From NCBI RefSeq assembly GCF_000621165.1, contig NZ_KK211219.1, forward strand, positions 125,727 through 189,726: a DNA stretch of 64,000 nt, given 5' to 3'. Shown piece after piece: positions 39,215 through 49,910 of the stretch (position 1 is the stretch's first letter; each line of letters starts with the position of its first letter). The notes below the pieces were generated by a model, which was not told the origin of the DNA, ran no database searches, and was given only the letters and a program-made list of their open reading frames with translations. The stretch is from Enterovibrio calviensis DSM 14347 (GTDB lineage: Bacteria; Pseudomonadota; Gammaproteobacteria; Enterobacterales; Vibrionaceae). Made by a program: the position numbers and the translations under genes.

Positions 39215-40465
39215 ATGTCTGAAGACAAACGCCAACAGGCACTGGATTATCACGCCTATCCAGTGCCAGGCAAAATCTCGGTAGAAGTGACCAAGCCTGC
39301 TGATACCGTGGAAGATTTAGCGTTGGCGTACAGCCCAGGTGTGGCCGAACCCGTTCGTGAAATCGCACAAGATGCTGATAACGTTTATAAATATACCGCA
39401 AAAGGCAATATGGTTGCGGTTATCTCTAACGGCACCGCTATTCTTGGTTTGGGTAACTTAGGCCCGCTAGCCTCTAAACCTGTTATGGAAGGTAAAGCCC
39501 TTCTGTTCAAACGTTTTGCTGGTCTAGATTCGATTGATATCGAAGTCAAACACCGCACAATCGAAGAATTTGTCGACACAGTAGCGAATATCTCTGACAC
39601 ATTCGGTGGCATCAACCTTGAAGATATCAAAGCACCGGATTGTTTTGAGATCGAAAAGCAATTGATTGAGCGCTGTAATGTCCCTGTTTTCCACGACGAT
39701 CAACACGGCACTGCGATTGTCACGGCGGCAGGTATGCTGAACGCGTTGGAACTGCAAGGCAAAAACATCGAAGACGCCGTCGTTGTCTGTTTAGGTGCGG
39801 GTGCTGCGGCCGTTGCGTGTATGGAACTGCTGATCAAATGTGGCGCACAGCGTGAAAAGATCTACATGCTTGACCGCAAAGGCGTGATCCACACGCGCCG
39901 TGATGACATCAATGAATACAAGCAGCTGTTTGCCAACAACACGGACAAACGCACATTGGAAGATGTGATCGAAGGTGCAGACATTTTCTTGGGTGTTTCT
40001 GGCCCAGATTTGTTGCCAGCAGATGCGCTTAAGTTGATGGCAGATAAACCTATCGTGTTTGCTTGCTCAAACCCAGATCCAGAAATCAAACCTGAACTAG
40101 CACACCAAGTGCGTGATGATTTGATCATGGGAACGGGTCGTTCTGATTACCCGAACCAAGTAAACAATGTGCTTTGCTTCCCGTTCATCTTCCGTGGCGC
40201 ACTCGACGTACGTGCAAGCCGCATCAATGATGAAATGAAGTTAGCGGCGGTTGAAGCCATTCGTTCACTGGCGAAAGAGCCAGTTCCAGCGGAAGTGTTA
40301 AAAGCGGCCCGTGTTGATGCGCTCAGCTTTGGTATTGATTACATCATTCCTAAACCGATGGACCCACGTCTATTGCCTCGCGTAGCAAAAGCTGTTGCCG
40401 TTGCTGCGGTAGAGTCAGGGGTTGCACGAATTGAAATGCCAGAAAACTATATGGAAGACAAATAA
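39215..40465 (+). CDS. Malic enzyme (malate dehydrogenase, oxaloacetate-decarboxylating)
   Basis: Converts malate to pyruvate and CO2 with NAD(P)+ reduction. The 416-residue product has the short architecture, with no C-terminal phosphotransacetylase-like domain as in E. coli MaeB. Motifs are [13 protein letters not shown], the metal-binding block [16 protein letters not shown] and the nucleotide site [17 protein letters not shown]. It is monocistronic, between rpmE and metJ. Cofactor preference is not certain from sequence. Confidence 0.93.
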   Translation: MSEDKRQQALDYHAYPVPGKISVEVTKPADTVEDLALAYSPGVAEPVREIAQDADNVYKYTAKGNMVAVISNGTAILGLGNLGPLASKPVMEGKALLFKRFAGLDSIDIEVKHRTIEEFVDTVANISDTFGGINLEDIKAPDCFEIEKQLIERCNVPVFHDDQHGTAIVTAAGMLNALELQGKNIEDAVVVCLGAGAAAVACMELLIKCGAQREKIYMLDRKGVIHTRRDDINEYKQLFANNTDKRTLEDVIEGADIFLGVSGPDLLPADALKLMADKPIVFACSNPDPEIKPELAHQVRDDLIMGTGRSDYPNQVNNVLCFPFIFRGALDVRASRINDEMKLAAVEAIRSLAKEPVPAEVLKAARVDALSFGIDYIIPKPMDPRLLPRVAKAVAVAAVESGVARIEMPENYMEDK

Positions 40466-40596
40466 CGGCTGGAAGATAAATTACAGCTGACAGATAGGTA
40501 ACAGCACGAAACACGGAAGATATGTCGCGGTTTCGGAGGCGCTTCATTCTTCTGTCGTACCTTGAAAGGAAAATAGTACTGTTTTTCTTCTGACGA

Positions 40597-40626
40597 AAAA
40601 AAACCAGCTAATTGGCTGGTTTTTTT
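40597..40626. terminator. Bidirectional terminator between the malic enzyme gene and metJ
   Basis: AACCAGC and GCTGGTT around a 6-base loop, with seven or more A and T on the two flanks, between convergent genes. Confidence 0.88.
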
Positions 40627-40653
40627 CATTACTCTGTCATTACGACGACGAAA

Positions 40654-40971
40654 TCAATACTCTTCGTCGTTAAACTCGATACCTAACTCTTTCATGATGC
40701 GTTTCACTTCGGCAGGCACGCTATCCGCTTTATCTTTGCGAATGTCGTCATCCGTTGGAAGCGGTTGGCCTGTGTAGGCATGCAAAAACGCTTCACACAG
40801 CAATTCACTGTTGGTGGCATGACGTAAATTATTGACCTGTCGACGCGTACGCTCATCTGTCAGGATTTTAAGCACTTTCAGTGGGATAGAGACGGTGATC
40901 TTCTTTACTTGTTCTTTCTTTTTACCGTGCTCGGCGTAAGGGTTAATATATTCGCCATTCCACTCTGCCAT
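40654..40971 (-). CDS. metJ: Methionine repressor MetJ
   Basis: Ribbon-helix-helix repressor that uses S-adenosylmethionine as corepressor. From the ATG at 40971 it has 105 residues, identical in length to E. coli MetJ, starting [18 protein letters not shown]. The DNA-contacting strand is [12 protein letters not shown], and [19 protein letters not shown] is the conserved helix pair. AGAAGGTGCACG supplies a ribosome site. Divergent from metBL with met boxes in between, so it is expected to be autoregulated. Confidence 0.97.
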   Translation of the reverse strand: MAEWNGEYINPYAEHGKKKEQVKKITVSIPLKVLKILTDERTRRQVNNLRHATNSELLCEAFLHAYTGQPLPTDDDIRKDKADSVPAEVKRIMKELGIEFNDEEY

Positions 40972-41078
40972 CGTGCACCTTCTAAGCAGTTTCATTGATA
41001 AATCGCTGTCAACACCGGAAGCATGATGCCCAGGTTGGATGAATTTCGAATTTTAGCGATATTAACCGCTACATGTAA

Positions 41079-41110
41079 AGACATATAGACGTCCAGAAGT
41101 ATTGACGTCT
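41079..41110. promoter_or_regulatory. Four tandem met boxes (MetJ operator) between metJ and metB
   Basis: Four contiguous 8-base units resemble the MetJ consensus AGACGTCT: AGACATAT, AGACGTCC, AGAAGTAT and TGACGTCT. They lie 70-100 bases before metB and about 110 before metJ. The arrangement should control both directions. Confidence 0.85.
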
Positions 41111-41179
41111 TGATTCTGAGTGGTTAAGGTTGACGCTATCTGCTCGTATTATGATCGCATTTTGACAGGGAAAGACACC

Positions 41180-42343
41180 ATGAGCGACAAGAAGTCAGCC
41201 ACGATTGCCGTACGCACTGGCATTACCACAGATTCTCAGCACAATGCTGTGGTTCCTCCTATTTACCTTTCTACCAACTATGAATTCCCTGAGTTTGGCG
41301 AAGTGCCAACTTATGACTATGCGCGTGGTGGTAACCCAACTCGTAACCTTTTAGAGACGGCGCTTACCGAGCTTGAAAACGGCGCTGGTGCCGTGGTGAC
41401 AAACTGTGGCATGTCTGCCATCAATCTGCTGCTTTCTTTGGTTGGGCCGGATGACCTGATTGTTGCCCCGCATGATTGCTATGGCGGTACTTACCGTTTG
41501 TTTGATTCCCGTGCACGCAAAGGTGCGTTTAAGATTGAGTTTGTTGATCAATCTGATGAAGCCGCATTGGCATCAGCGTTGGCAAAAAATCCTAAACTGG
41601 TTTGGATTGAAACGCCATCAAACCCGCTATTGCGCGTTGTCGACATCGAAGCGATTAGCCAACAAGCCCATGCTGTGGGTGCGTGGGTTGGGGTGGATAA
41701 CACATTCTTATCTCCTGTATTGCAGAAGCCGTTGAATCTCGGTGCAGATTTCGTTGTTCACTCGACGACGAAATTCATCAACGGCCATTCTGATACCGTC
41801 GGTGGTGTGGTGGTTGCTAAAGAGCAAGCCTTAGCTGATGAGCTTAAATGGTGGGGTAACTGTATCGGCGCGACGGGTAACGCGTTTGATAGTTACATGA
41901 CGTTACGAGGCCTACGCACCTTGAGTGCGAGAATGCGCCAGCACGAAGAGAACAGCGCAGAAGTCTTAGCGTTCTTGCAGACAGAGCCGTTGGTGCGTGT
42001 TATTTACCATCCGGCGCTGCCAGACCATCCAGGCCATGACATTGCCAAGAAGCAGCAAAAAGGCTTCGGTGGCATGCTGAGTTTTGAGCTTGAAGGGGAT
42101 GAAAACGCGTTGAAGCAGTTCCTTAAAGCACTAGAACTGTTTTCACTGGCCGAATCCCTTGGTGGGGTGGAAAGCTTAGTCACACATCCAGGCTCAATGA
42201 CACATCGTGCCATGTCTGATGAGGCGCAAGCAGAAGCAGGTATTGCTGCAACCCTCTTGCGTTTATCTATCGGTCTGGAGGATCATACGGATTTGGTCGC
42301 TGACCTGAAACAAGCATTCGATAAAGTGAGAGAGAATCAGTAA
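41180..42343 (+). CDS. metB: Cystathionine gamma-synthase
   Basis: PLP enzyme condensing cysteine with O-succinylhomoserine to form cystathionine in methionine synthesis. The ATG at 41180 gives 387 residues starting MSDKKSATIAVRTGI; an earlier ATG at 41120 would run back toward the operator and is unlikely. The PLP lysine is K198 in VVHSTTKFINGHSD. SNPLLRVVDI and LGGVESLVTHPGSMTH are family signatures. Its TAA overlaps the metL ATG, so translation is coupled. Confidence 0.97.
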   Translation: MSDKKSATIAVRTGITTDSQHNAVVPPIYLSTNYEFPEFGEVPTYDYARGGNPTRNLLETALTELENGAGAVVTNCGMSAINLLLSLVGPDDLIVAPHDCYGGTYRLFDSRARKGAFKIEFVDQSDEAALASALAKNPKLVWIETPSNPLLRVVDIEAISQQAHAVGAWVGVDNTFLSPVLQKPLNLGADFVVHSTTKFINGHSDTVGGVVVAKEQALADELKWWGNCIGATGNAFDSYMTLRGLRTLSARMRQHEENSAEVLAFLQTEPLVRVIYHPALPDHPGHDIAKKQQKGFGGMLSFELEGDENALKQFLKALELFSLAESLGGVESLVTHPGSMTHRAMSDEAQAEAGIAATLLRLSIGLEDHTDLVADLKQAFDKVRENQ

Positions 42344-44787
42344 TGAGCGCGGTTGAAGTCGTATCCCCTCAGCAGTCGCCGTCCCGCCAATTGCATAAAT
42401 TTGGTGGAAGCAGCCTTGCCGACCCAGACTGTTTTCGCCGAGTGGCGAGAATTCTGGCGCAATATAGTGGTGCGACAGACATTATTGTCGTTTCAGCCGC
42501 CGGTAAAACCACCAATCGCCTTATCGAATGGCTAGGATTGTTGGATAAAGATGGACGCTTGGCACACGAAACCCTGCAAAGCTTGCGTAAGTATCAGCAA
42601 GATTTGATCGAAAACCTGATTGAAGGCGAGATCAAGCAGTCCTTGGTTGATGCCTTGTATGAGGATTTCAGCAGGATGGCGCAGGCCGCCGAAAACCCAC
42701 TGAACATCGCTCAGCGTTCATGGGCGCAAGGGTTTGGTGAAGTGTGGTCAGCGCGTTTGTTGTCTGCGTTATTAACGCAACAAGAGATGCCTGCTGTGAA
42801 GCTTGATTCACGCAGCTTCTTGCGTGCAGAGCGCTCGGTTCAACCGGAAGTGGATCGCGCCAGCTCTTGGCCATTGCTCAAAGAACAGCTGGTACAACAC
42901 ACCCAGCGTCGCATCGTGATCACTGGGTTTATGGCGCAAAACACATCGGGCGAAACTGTGCTGCTAGGACGCAATGGCTCTGACTATTCCGCCACCATTA
43001 TTGGTGCACTTGCCGATGTCAGCCGTGTGACGATTTGGAGTGATGTAGCAGGGGTTTACAGTGCCGACCCTCGTCTTGTTGATGACGCTTGCCTTTTGCC
43101 GCTATTACGCCTTGATGAAGCGGCAGAGCTTGCTCGTCTGGCTGCGCCCGTATTGCATACGCGTACCTTACAACCGGTAGCGCAAAGCTGCATCGACCTG
43201 AATTTACGTTGTAGCTACGACCCTGAATCCGGCTCGACCCGTATTGAACGTGTATTAGCATCGGGACGCGGCGCCAAAATTATCACCTCGCTTAATGACG
43301 TGTGTTTACTGCAACTTGATGTGCCGCGTGGGCATGATTTTCAGGTGGCGCGACGTGACATCGAGCGATTGCTCACACGCAATCAAATTCAACCACTGGC
43401 ATTGTCTGCCAGTGCCGATCAATATCGTATTCAATTGGCTTACACTGCTGAAGTCGTTAACAGTGTGCTTGAGCAACTGCAAGATGCAGGCATCCCTGCG
43501 GATATTCGATTGCGTGAAGGCTTTAGCCTTGTGGCGGCAGTAGGTGCTGGCGTCACGGCGAACCCAGTTCATTGCCACGGTTTCTATCAGCAACTGCGTG
43601 GTCAGCCGATTGAGTTTATCAGCGAATCAAGCAGTGGCCTGAGCATTGCCGCACTGCTGCGCAAAACCAACACGTCCTCATTAGTTGCAGACATTCATTG
43701 TGCCTTGTTCCAAGCACAGCGTCGCATTGGTCTGGTGTTGCTCGGTAAAGGCAACATTGGTAGTCGCTGGTTGTCCCTATTCAGTGAACAAAAAAGTGCA
43801 CTAGAAAAACGCCATGGCATGAACTTTGAGCTGATTTCAGTTCAAGACAGCCACCATCAATGGGTCGATTTTTCGGGTATTGATGCTGATGCGGTGATGG
43901 AACACTTTAGTGAGCGGGCAACGCCTTACGAAGCGGCGGACTGGATACAGAACTTGCTTAACCATCCTTACGACGACATTGTCGTGCTGGATGTGACGGC
44001 GAGCGCACCACTGGCGGGTCAGTATCCCGATCTGGCAGAACATGGTTATCACCTGATTTCAGCCAACAAAGTGGCGGGTTCTGCTAGCGGCGAGCATTAT
44101 CACCAAGTACAAGATGCGTTTGCTAAGACAGGTCGCTACTGGCTTTACAATGCCACGGTAGGTGCTGGCTTGCCGGTTAACCATACGGTGCGAGATTTGC
44201 GCGAAAGTGGCGATCAGATTCTCGCCTTGTCAGGCATCTTCTCTGGCACCCTATCTTGGCTTTTCCAGCAATTTAATGGCGATGTCAAATTTAGTGAGCT
44301 GCTTGAGCAAGCGTGGCAACAAGGGTTAACGGAACCCGATCCGCGTGAAGATCTCAGCGGTGCGGATGTCATGCGTAAGCTGGTGATACTGGCGCGCGAG
44401 TCTGGTCTGGATGTAGAGCCAGAACAGGTGCAAGTGCAATCCTTGGTGCCAGAGGCCATAGCGTCATTGTCTCTCGATGGCTTCCTTGATCAAAGTGCCT
44501 TACTTGATGAAGCGCTGGAAGACTGGTTAGAGCAAGCTAAAGCGGAAAATGGTGTGCTGCGTTACGTTGCTCGTTTAACACGGAATGGAAAAGCGCGCGT
44601 CGGCTTAGAAGTGGTGTCTGATGAGCATCCACTGGCGAACTTGCTTCCTTGTGACAATATCTTCGCTGTTGAAAGCCAATGGTATCGTGAAAACCCCCTA
44701 GTGATACGCGGGCCCGGTGCGGGAAGGGATGTTACTGCGGGTGCGTTATTGTCGGATTTGAATCGCATCGCATCCTTGCTCAAATAA
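42343..44787 (+). CDS. metL: Bifunctional aspartokinase II / homoserine dehydrogenase II
   Basis: 814-residue fusion giving the first and third steps from aspartate toward methionine. The N-terminal aspartokinase (about 1-450) starts at HKFGGSSLADPDCFRR and has VLLGRNGSDYSAT. The homoserine dehydrogenase begins near 460 with RIGLVLLGKGNIGSRWL and includes NATVGAGLPVNHTVRDL. E. coli MetL is about the same length and is methionine-repressed rather than feedback-inhibited. Operon metBL, closed by a terminator. Confidence 0.96.
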   Translation: MSAVEVVSPQQSPSRQLHKFGGSSLADPDCFRRVARILAQYSGATDIIVVSAAGKTTNRLIEWLGLLDKDGRLAHETLQSLRKYQQDLIENLIEGEIKQSLVDALYEDFSRMAQAAENPLNIAQRSWAQGFGEVWSARLLSALLTQQEMPAVKLDSRSFLRAERSVQPEVDRASSWPLLKEQLVQHTQRRIVITGFMAQNTSGETVLLGRNGSDYSATIIGALADVSRVTIWSDVAGVYSADPRLVDDACLLPLLRLDEAAELARLAAPVLHTRTLQPVAQSCIDLNLRCSYDPESGSTRIERVLASGRGAKIITSLNDVCLLQLDVPRGHDFQVARRDIERLLTRNQIQPLALSASADQYRIQLAYTAEVVNSVLEQLQDAGIPADIRLREGFSLVAAVGAGVTANPVHCHGFYQQLRGQPIEFISESSSGLSIAALLRKTNTSSLVADIHCALFQAQRRIGLVLLGKGNIGSRWLSLFSEQKSALEKRHGMNFELISVQDSHHQWVDFSGIDADAVMEHFSERATPYEAADWIQNLLNHPYDDIVVLDVTASAPLAGQYPDLAEHGYHLISANKVAGSASGEHYHQVQDAFAKTGRYWLYNATVGAGLPVNHTVRDLRESGDQILALSGIFSGTLSWLFQQFNGDVKFSELLEQAWQQGLTEPDPREDLSGADVMRKLVILARESGLDVEPEQVQVQSLVPEAIASLSLDGFLDQSALLDEALEDWLEQAKAENGVLRYVARLTRNGKARVGLEVVSDEHPLANLLPCDNIFAVESQWYRENPLVIRGPGAGRDVTAGALLSDLNRIASLLK

Positions 44788-44802
44788 CAAGAAAAGCGAG
44801 AC

Positions 44803-44834
44803 AAAAAAGCGGAGGGTTAACCTCTGCTTTTTTT
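44803..44834 (+). terminator. Terminator downstream of metL
   Basis: GCGGAGG and CCTCTGC (one G-T pair) around a 5-base loop, with A run before and seven T after. Confidence 0.85.
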
Positions 44835-44914
44835 ATGTGAGTATGATGCATATTGATCATGAATAAATTTCACGATAAGCAAGTTGACATTGAGTTGCTC
44901 GCAATTCAATATCT

Positions 44915-44938
44915 AGACATATAGACGGCTAAACGGAT
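44915..44938. promoter_or_regulatory. Tandem met boxes upstream of metF
   Basis: Three contiguous 8-mers: AGACATAT, AGACGGCT and AAACGGAT. The first 13 bases (AGACATATAGACG) are identical to the metJ-metB operator. They lie about 50 bases before metF, fitting MetJ control. Confidence 0.75.
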
Positions 44939-44979
44939 GTCGTCATTAAGGATTTATCGGTGAACTTACACCGAAGTAG

Positions 44980-45879
<900 letters not shown>

Positions 45880-45916
45880 TGGTGCGGCGAGCCTAGTGTC
45901 GCTAAGAAGAACAAAC

Positions 45917-45944
45917 AAAAGCCGTCGCAACTGCGACGGCTTTT
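45917..45944. terminator. Bidirectional terminator between metF and aphA
   Basis: AAAAGCCGTCGCA and TGCGACGGCTTTT are exact complements around AC, between convergent genes. Confidence 0.92.
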
Positions 45945-45971
45945 ATCTTTCAGCAGCGTAAAGCCCTTCAC

Positions 45972-46547
45972 TTAGCGAGAGGCAACAGCTCTTTGATGCG
46001 ATGTTGCCACTTCCATTGCTGATAGCTCAAGAAGCACTTCATCTGCCCATGTTAACCATGCTTCTTTACGTAAAATATTGCGACGCAATGTTAAACGTTC
46101 CAAACGGCTTTCTGTCGTCAGCAAGGATGAATCTGAATACTTGCTACGTTCTAGATCACGGTATTGGCTGAGCTGCATACGAGATTCATCAATCAAGGCA
46201 TGCATGTGTTCAATCATGGGTGTCGGTTCGAAGATGCTACAGGTGAGGAGCTTAGCGGAGACTTCGTCGCGATCAGTCGGGTGTTTTGCAGGAAGCAAAA
46301 ACCACTCATAGAGACTTTGTCTGCCAATCTCGGTGATGGTGTAGACTTTTCTATCTGGTTTTCCATCTTGTGGTTCTAGCCGACAACTTACTGCACCCAT
46401 ATCGGCGAGTTTGTTGAGTTCACGGTAAACCTGCTGATGGCTGGCTTTCCAGAAGTGGCCGATGGCGTGAGAAAACTCTTTGGTTATATCGTAACCAGTT
46501 GCGTCACGATGGTTTAACACCGTGAGAATTACATGCGGTAATGACAT
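45972..46547 (-). CDS. aphA: PadR-family quorum-sensing regulator AphA
   Basis: 191-residue winged-helix protein. AphA is the low-cell-density master regulator of vibrios and, in V. cholerae, activates tcpPH with AphB. The N-terminus MSLPHVILTVLNHRDATGYD and the block FWKASHQQVYRELNKLADMG closely match the recalled V. cholerae protein. The helical C-terminal half diverges but keeps RLERLTLRRN and WADEVL. It is about 12 residues longer than the V. cholerae protein (tail ATSHQRAVASR). Its place beside ppc is the place of V. cholerae aphA as I recall it. Confidence 0.85.
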   Translation of the reverse strand: MSLPHVILTVLNHRDATGYDITKEFSHAIGHFWKASHQQVYRELNKLADMGAVSCRLEPQDGKPDRKVYTITEIGRQSLYEWFLLPAKHPTDRDEVSAKLLTCSIFEPTPMIEHMHALIDESRMQLSQYRDLERSKYSDSSLLTTESRLERLTLRRNILRKEAWLTWADEVLLELSAMEVATSHQRAVASR

Positions 46548-46794
46548 CTCTTCTATCCAAAATCATAAAAGGCGATCCTTAGCCCTGGGATGTCGCTCTA
46601 TGGCGAATTTTTATTTCCGCAACACGGGTGGATCGATTCGTTAGTAATGGTCTCGTCTATCACCAAGCCAACATAAGTGCCCCTAAAGTTACGAGGTAAA
46701 AAAGGCAATAGATCAAGGCATTAAAACGGTTAATTTTACGTCGGTGTTGTGTCGTGCTCAGAGTGCTAGTTATCCTCGTCACATTCACCGAAAC

Positions 46795-46816
46795 ATATTA
46801 ATAACATTATCAATCC
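46795..46816. promoter_or_regulatory. LuxR/HapR-type binding site upstream of aphA
   Basis: The segment (ATATTAATAACATTATCAAT, then CC) matches the Vibrio LuxR/HapR consensus TTATTGATAAATTTATCAAT(AA) at 16 of 22 positions by my alignment. It keeps the two half-sites ATTNATAA and TTATCAAT. HapR/LuxR repression of aphA at high cell density is established in vibrios. The site is about 250 bases from the start codon. Confidence 0.5.
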
Positions 46817-46849
46817 GACGACAATCGAAAATGACTTTTAGAAAAAGAA

Positions 46850-46873
46850 AAAGGCTGCAACTTGGCAGCCTTT
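46850..46873 (-). terminator. Terminator downstream of ppc
   Basis: AAAGGCTGC and GCAGCCTTT around a 6-base loop. The minus strand continues TTTTCTTTTTC. Confidence 0.82.
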
Positions 46874-46897
46874 CTTATTTTTGATTCGCTTTCTCAC

Positions 46898-49528
46898 TTA
46901 TCCGGTGTTGCGCATACCTGCAGCGATACCCGCGATGGTCACCATCAAAGCTTCATCAAGCTCGACGCTTTCATCGTCACAGGCGCGTGTTCGACTGAGC
47001 AGTTCCGCTTGAAGCATGTTAAGCGGCTCAACGTAGATATTACGCAAGCGGATGGCTTCTGCACCCCATGGGTTTTGCTCCATGAGGTGATCACTGTTCT
47101 CGACCATTAGTACGGCTTTGATGTCTTGTGCCAGACGGGCACGAAGTTGTTCACCCAGAGGCCAAAGCGCTTCATCAACCAACTTCTCATCATAGTATTG
47201 AGAAATCGACGGACTGGTCTTGGTGAACACCATTTCTAGCATGCCGAGGCGGGTAGAGAAAAACGGCCATTCACGACACATCTCTTCCAACTGCTTCAAG
47301 TGACCATTGTCGATGGAGTATTGAATTGCTTGTCCCGCACCCAACCAAGCTGGAAGTAGCAAACGGTTCTGGCTCCATGCAAAGATCCATGGAATCGCTC
47401 GTAGGCTTTCTACGCCGCCATTCGGGTTACGTTTGGCAGGTCGTGAACCCAGTGGCAATTTGCCAAGCTCTAATTCAGGTGTGGTCGAGCGGAAGTATGG
47501 GACGAAATCTTTACTGCCACGCACCACATCGCGGTACGCTTCGCAAGACACATCACTCAATGCCTCCATCAGATCACGCCACTCTTGTTTCGGCTCTGGT
47601 GGTGGTAGCAAATTCGCTTCTAGGATAGCGCTGGCGTAAAGGTTAAGGCTGTTGGTTGCGACGTCTGGTAGACCGAGCTTGAAGCGGATCATCTCACCTT
47701 GCTCTGTCACACGTAAGCCGCCTTTTAGGCTGCGTGGTGGCTGAGAAAGTAGGGCTGCGTGTGCAGGTGCACCGCCACGACCAATCGAGCCGCCACGACC
47801 GTGGAACAAGACCAAGTCTACGCCGGATTTTTCACACAGGGTGACGAGTGATTCCATCGCCTTGTATTGTGCCCAACCCGCCGCCATGACACCTGCATCT
47901 TTGGCTGAGTCGGAATAGCCAATCATGACCATCTGGAAGTTTTGGATGAAGCCGCGATACCAATCGATATTCAGCAGCTGGCTGATCACCAATTCAGCGT
48001 TGTTCAAATCTTCGAGGGTTTCGAACAGCGGGCACACGTCCATTCTAAACGGACAACCTGCTTCTTTAAGAAGTAGGTGAACGGCGAGTACATCAGAAGC
48101 CGTACGCGCCATGGAGATAACGTAAGCACCTAATGCTTCTCGTGGCTGCTGTGCGACGATTCGGCAAGTATCCAGTACTTCTTGAACATCATCAGACGGC
48201 TCCCAATCACGAGGCAGGAGAGGGCGCTTGGAGCTCAATTCACGGATCAAGAACGCTTGTTTGTCTTGCTCACTCCATTGGCTGTAGTCACCCATGCCAA
48301 GGCAACGAGTGATTTCAGACAAAGCATCGGCATGACGGGTGCTTTCTTGGCGAATGTCGAGCTTGATGAGGTTGACGCCGAAGCAGCGAATACGACGCAA
48401 GGTGTCGAGCAGCAAGCCGTCAGCAATGATGCCCATGCCGCAATCGTGCAGCGATTGGTAGCACGCATGTAGTGGGGTCCACAGCTGATCGACATGAGTC
48501 AGGATATCTTTCTCATCAATGTGCTGACCTTTGATCTTTGCATCAAGGTAATCGAGCGTATTGGTGAGTGTTTTACGAAGAGATTTCAAAATCGCACGGT
48601 ACGGTTCGTGCTCATCGCCCGCCATGGCGCGAACAACATCGTTACAACGCGTCATCGACAGCTCGCTGACCAGTTCTTGAATATCACCAAGATAAAGGTC
48701 GGCGGCTTTCCAGCGTGAAAGCAACAGGACTTCGTGTGTCACTTCTGCTGTTACGAATGGGTTGCCGTCACGGTCTCCACCCATCCAGCTTGAGATTTGA
48801 ATTGGCGCAGCATCAACAGGTAGGCGCTTGCCGAGATGACCTTTGAGTTTCTGATCAAACTGGCGTAAGAATTCAGGAACTGCTTGCCACAAGCTGTTCT
48901 CGATGACCGCATAGCCCCATTTCGCTTCGTCTAGCGGTGTAGGGCGTTGCTGGCGGATAACGTCTGAATGCCATGCTTGTGCAATCAATTGTTCTAAACG
49001 TAACTCGGCTTTACCACGCTCAGTGCTGGACAGATCGTTCAGCTCTAGCTGCGATAAGCATTTGTTGATTTGAACGAGCTTATGAATTGTGGTGCGACGT
49101 GCGATTTCAGTCGGGTGCGCGGTCAAGACCAGCTCTATCTTCAGATCATCAACGGCTTTTTCGGCATCGTTGCTGGAGACATCATTGCCTTTAAGGCGTT
49201 GAAAGAGGTCGTCTAATGCATCTGGGCTGCAGATCAGCTCTTCGCAATTGCGAGAGATAGAGTGATATTGTTCAGCGATATTGGTGAGGTTAAGGAACTG
49301 GCTAAACGCTCGCGCGACTGGCAGCAATTGGTCGTTAGGCAGACTTTGAAGTACGTCAATGAGCTTGGCGTGGTCATCTTTATTGCCTGCGGATGCAGAT
49401 TTTGAGAGCTTGCGAATCTCTTCTACCTTGGCCAACAATTCATCACCATGCGCACCCTTGATGGTGTTACCCAACAAGTGTCCTAGCATGCTGACGTTGC
49501 TTTTTAACGCGTCATACTTGTCATTCAT
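46898..49528 (-). CDS. ppc: Phosphoenolpyruvate carboxylase
   Basis: Anaplerotic enzyme forming oxaloacetate from phosphoenolpyruvate and bicarbonate. The 876 residues are typical for vibrios. Catalytic H138 is in [14 protein letters not shown], and the second signature [12 protein letters not shown] and the loop [10 protein letters not shown] are present. The C-terminus ends [10 protein letters not shown], as required for allosteric aspartate binding and activity. Divergent from argCBGH, with aphA downstream on the same strand but beyond a terminator. Confidence 0.98.
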   Translation of the reverse strand: MNDKYDALKSNVSMLGHLLGNTIKGAHGDELLAKVEEIRKLSKSASAGNKDDHAKLIDVLQSLPNDQLLPVARAFSQFLNLTNIAEQYHSISRNCEELICSPDALDDLFQRLKGNDVSSNDAEKAVDDLKIELVLTAHPTEIARRTTIHKLVQINKCLSQLELNDLSSTERGKAELRLEQLIAQAWHSDVIRQQRPTPLDEAKWGYAVIENSLWQAVPEFLRQFDQKLKGHLGKRLPVDAAPIQISSWMGGDRDGNPFVTAEVTHEVLLLSRWKAADLYLGDIQELVSELSMTRCNDVVRAMAGDEHEPYRAILKSLRKTLTNTLDYLDAKIKGQHIDEKDILTHVDQLWTPLHACYQSLHDCGMGIIADGLLLDTLRRIRCFGVNLIKLDIRQESTRHADALSEITRCLGMGDYSQWSEQDKQAFLIRELSSKRPLLPRDWEPSDDVQEVLDTCRIVAQQPREALGAYVISMARTASDVLAVHLLLKEAGCPFRMDVCPLFETLEDLNNAELVISQLLNIDWYRGFIQNFQMVMIGYSDSAKDAGVMAAGWAQYKAMESLVTLCEKSGVDLVLFHGRGGSIGRGGAPAHAALLSQPPRSLKGGLRVTEQGEMIRFKLGLPDVATNSLNLYASAILEANLLPPPEPKQEWRDLMEALSDVSCEAYRDVVRGSKDFVPYFRSTTPELELGKLPLGSRPAKRNPNGGVESLRAIPWIFAWSQNRLLLPAWLGAGQAIQYSIDNGHLKQLEEMCREWPFFSTRLGMLEMVFTKTSPSISQYYDEKLVDEALWPLGEQLRARLAQDIKAVLMVENSDHLMEQNPWGAEAIRLRNIYVEPLNMLQAELLSRTRACDDESVELDEALMVTIAGIAAGMRNTG

Positions 49529-49760
49529 AAGTCATCCATTTCGTAACTTTGTTACATCCAAATTGCAATCTTAATGGCTCAATCTAGCCAATGAGTGCCC
49601 CTAAGGTCAATCTTATACGTATCGAAATTGATACTTTTTCCTTCACACCCCTTTGCTCATGGGGTGTGCGGGCATGTGTAACAAAATTACATTGAATGAA
49701 GGGCTCATCGCGTATGTGCGAGCGACTAATAAACTTGGTGCTTTTATTTTATGTATACTG

Positions 49761-49789
49761 TTGACATTAGTCACTTATCACGCTAAAAA
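49761..49789 (+). promoter_or_regulatory. Sigma-70 promoter of the arg operon
   Basis: TTGACA (49761-49766) and TAAAAA (49784-49789) with a 17-base spacer. The predicted transcription start near 49796 falls inside the first ARG box, which suits repression by ArgR. The leader before argC would be about 200 bases. Confidence 0.6.
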
Positions 49790-49827
49790 GCACATATAAA
49801 TTCATTTTAAATGAATAAACAATTATA
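49789..49827. promoter_or_regulatory. Pair of ARG boxes (ArgR operator)
   Basis: Two 18-base boxes, 49789-49806 and 49810-49827, are separated by exactly 3 bases, the spacing of ArgR hexamer sites in E. coli. Each matches WNTGAATWWWWATTCANW at 15 of 18 positions by my count. Box 1 keeps the ATTCA half and box 2 the TGAAT half. Confidence 0.75.
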
Positions 49828-49862
49828 AAGCTCATTGGATGTAGCGAAAGGTACGATACGAA

Positions 49863-49910
49863 ATGGATAAGTTCTCAACCCCCCTTCTCCAGCGACGACG
49901 CCGACGTTAA
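49863..49910 (+). CDS. Candidate arginine leader peptide of the arg operon
   Basis: A 15-codon frame, MDKFSTPLLQRRRRR, ends in five consecutive arginine codons (CGA, CGA, CGC, CGA, CGT) directly before TAA. AAAGG lies 11 bases upstream of the ATG. It falls within the predicted argC leader transcript, after the ARG boxes and 87 bases before argC. Arg codons lie in one arm of an RNA stem that competes with a downstream hairpin (see the attenuator feature). This is the layout of an amino-acid leader peptide whose stalled ribosome reports low charged tRNA. I do not recall a described arginine leader here. The peptide might instead act as an arginine-sensing arrest peptide. Confidence 0.6.
   Translation: MDKFSTPLLQRRRRR

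Larger units (their letters stand above)
46548..46897. other. Intergenic region upstream of aphA
   Basis: About 350 bases between aphA and the ppc terminator. It holds a LuxR/HapR-like site (46795-46816) and, about 30 bases before the aphA start on the transcribed strand, GGGCTAAGG (46577-46585). The GGCTA of that element is complementary to UAGCC in the conserved core of Vibrio Qrr small RNAs. No protein gene is visible. Confidence 0.5.
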
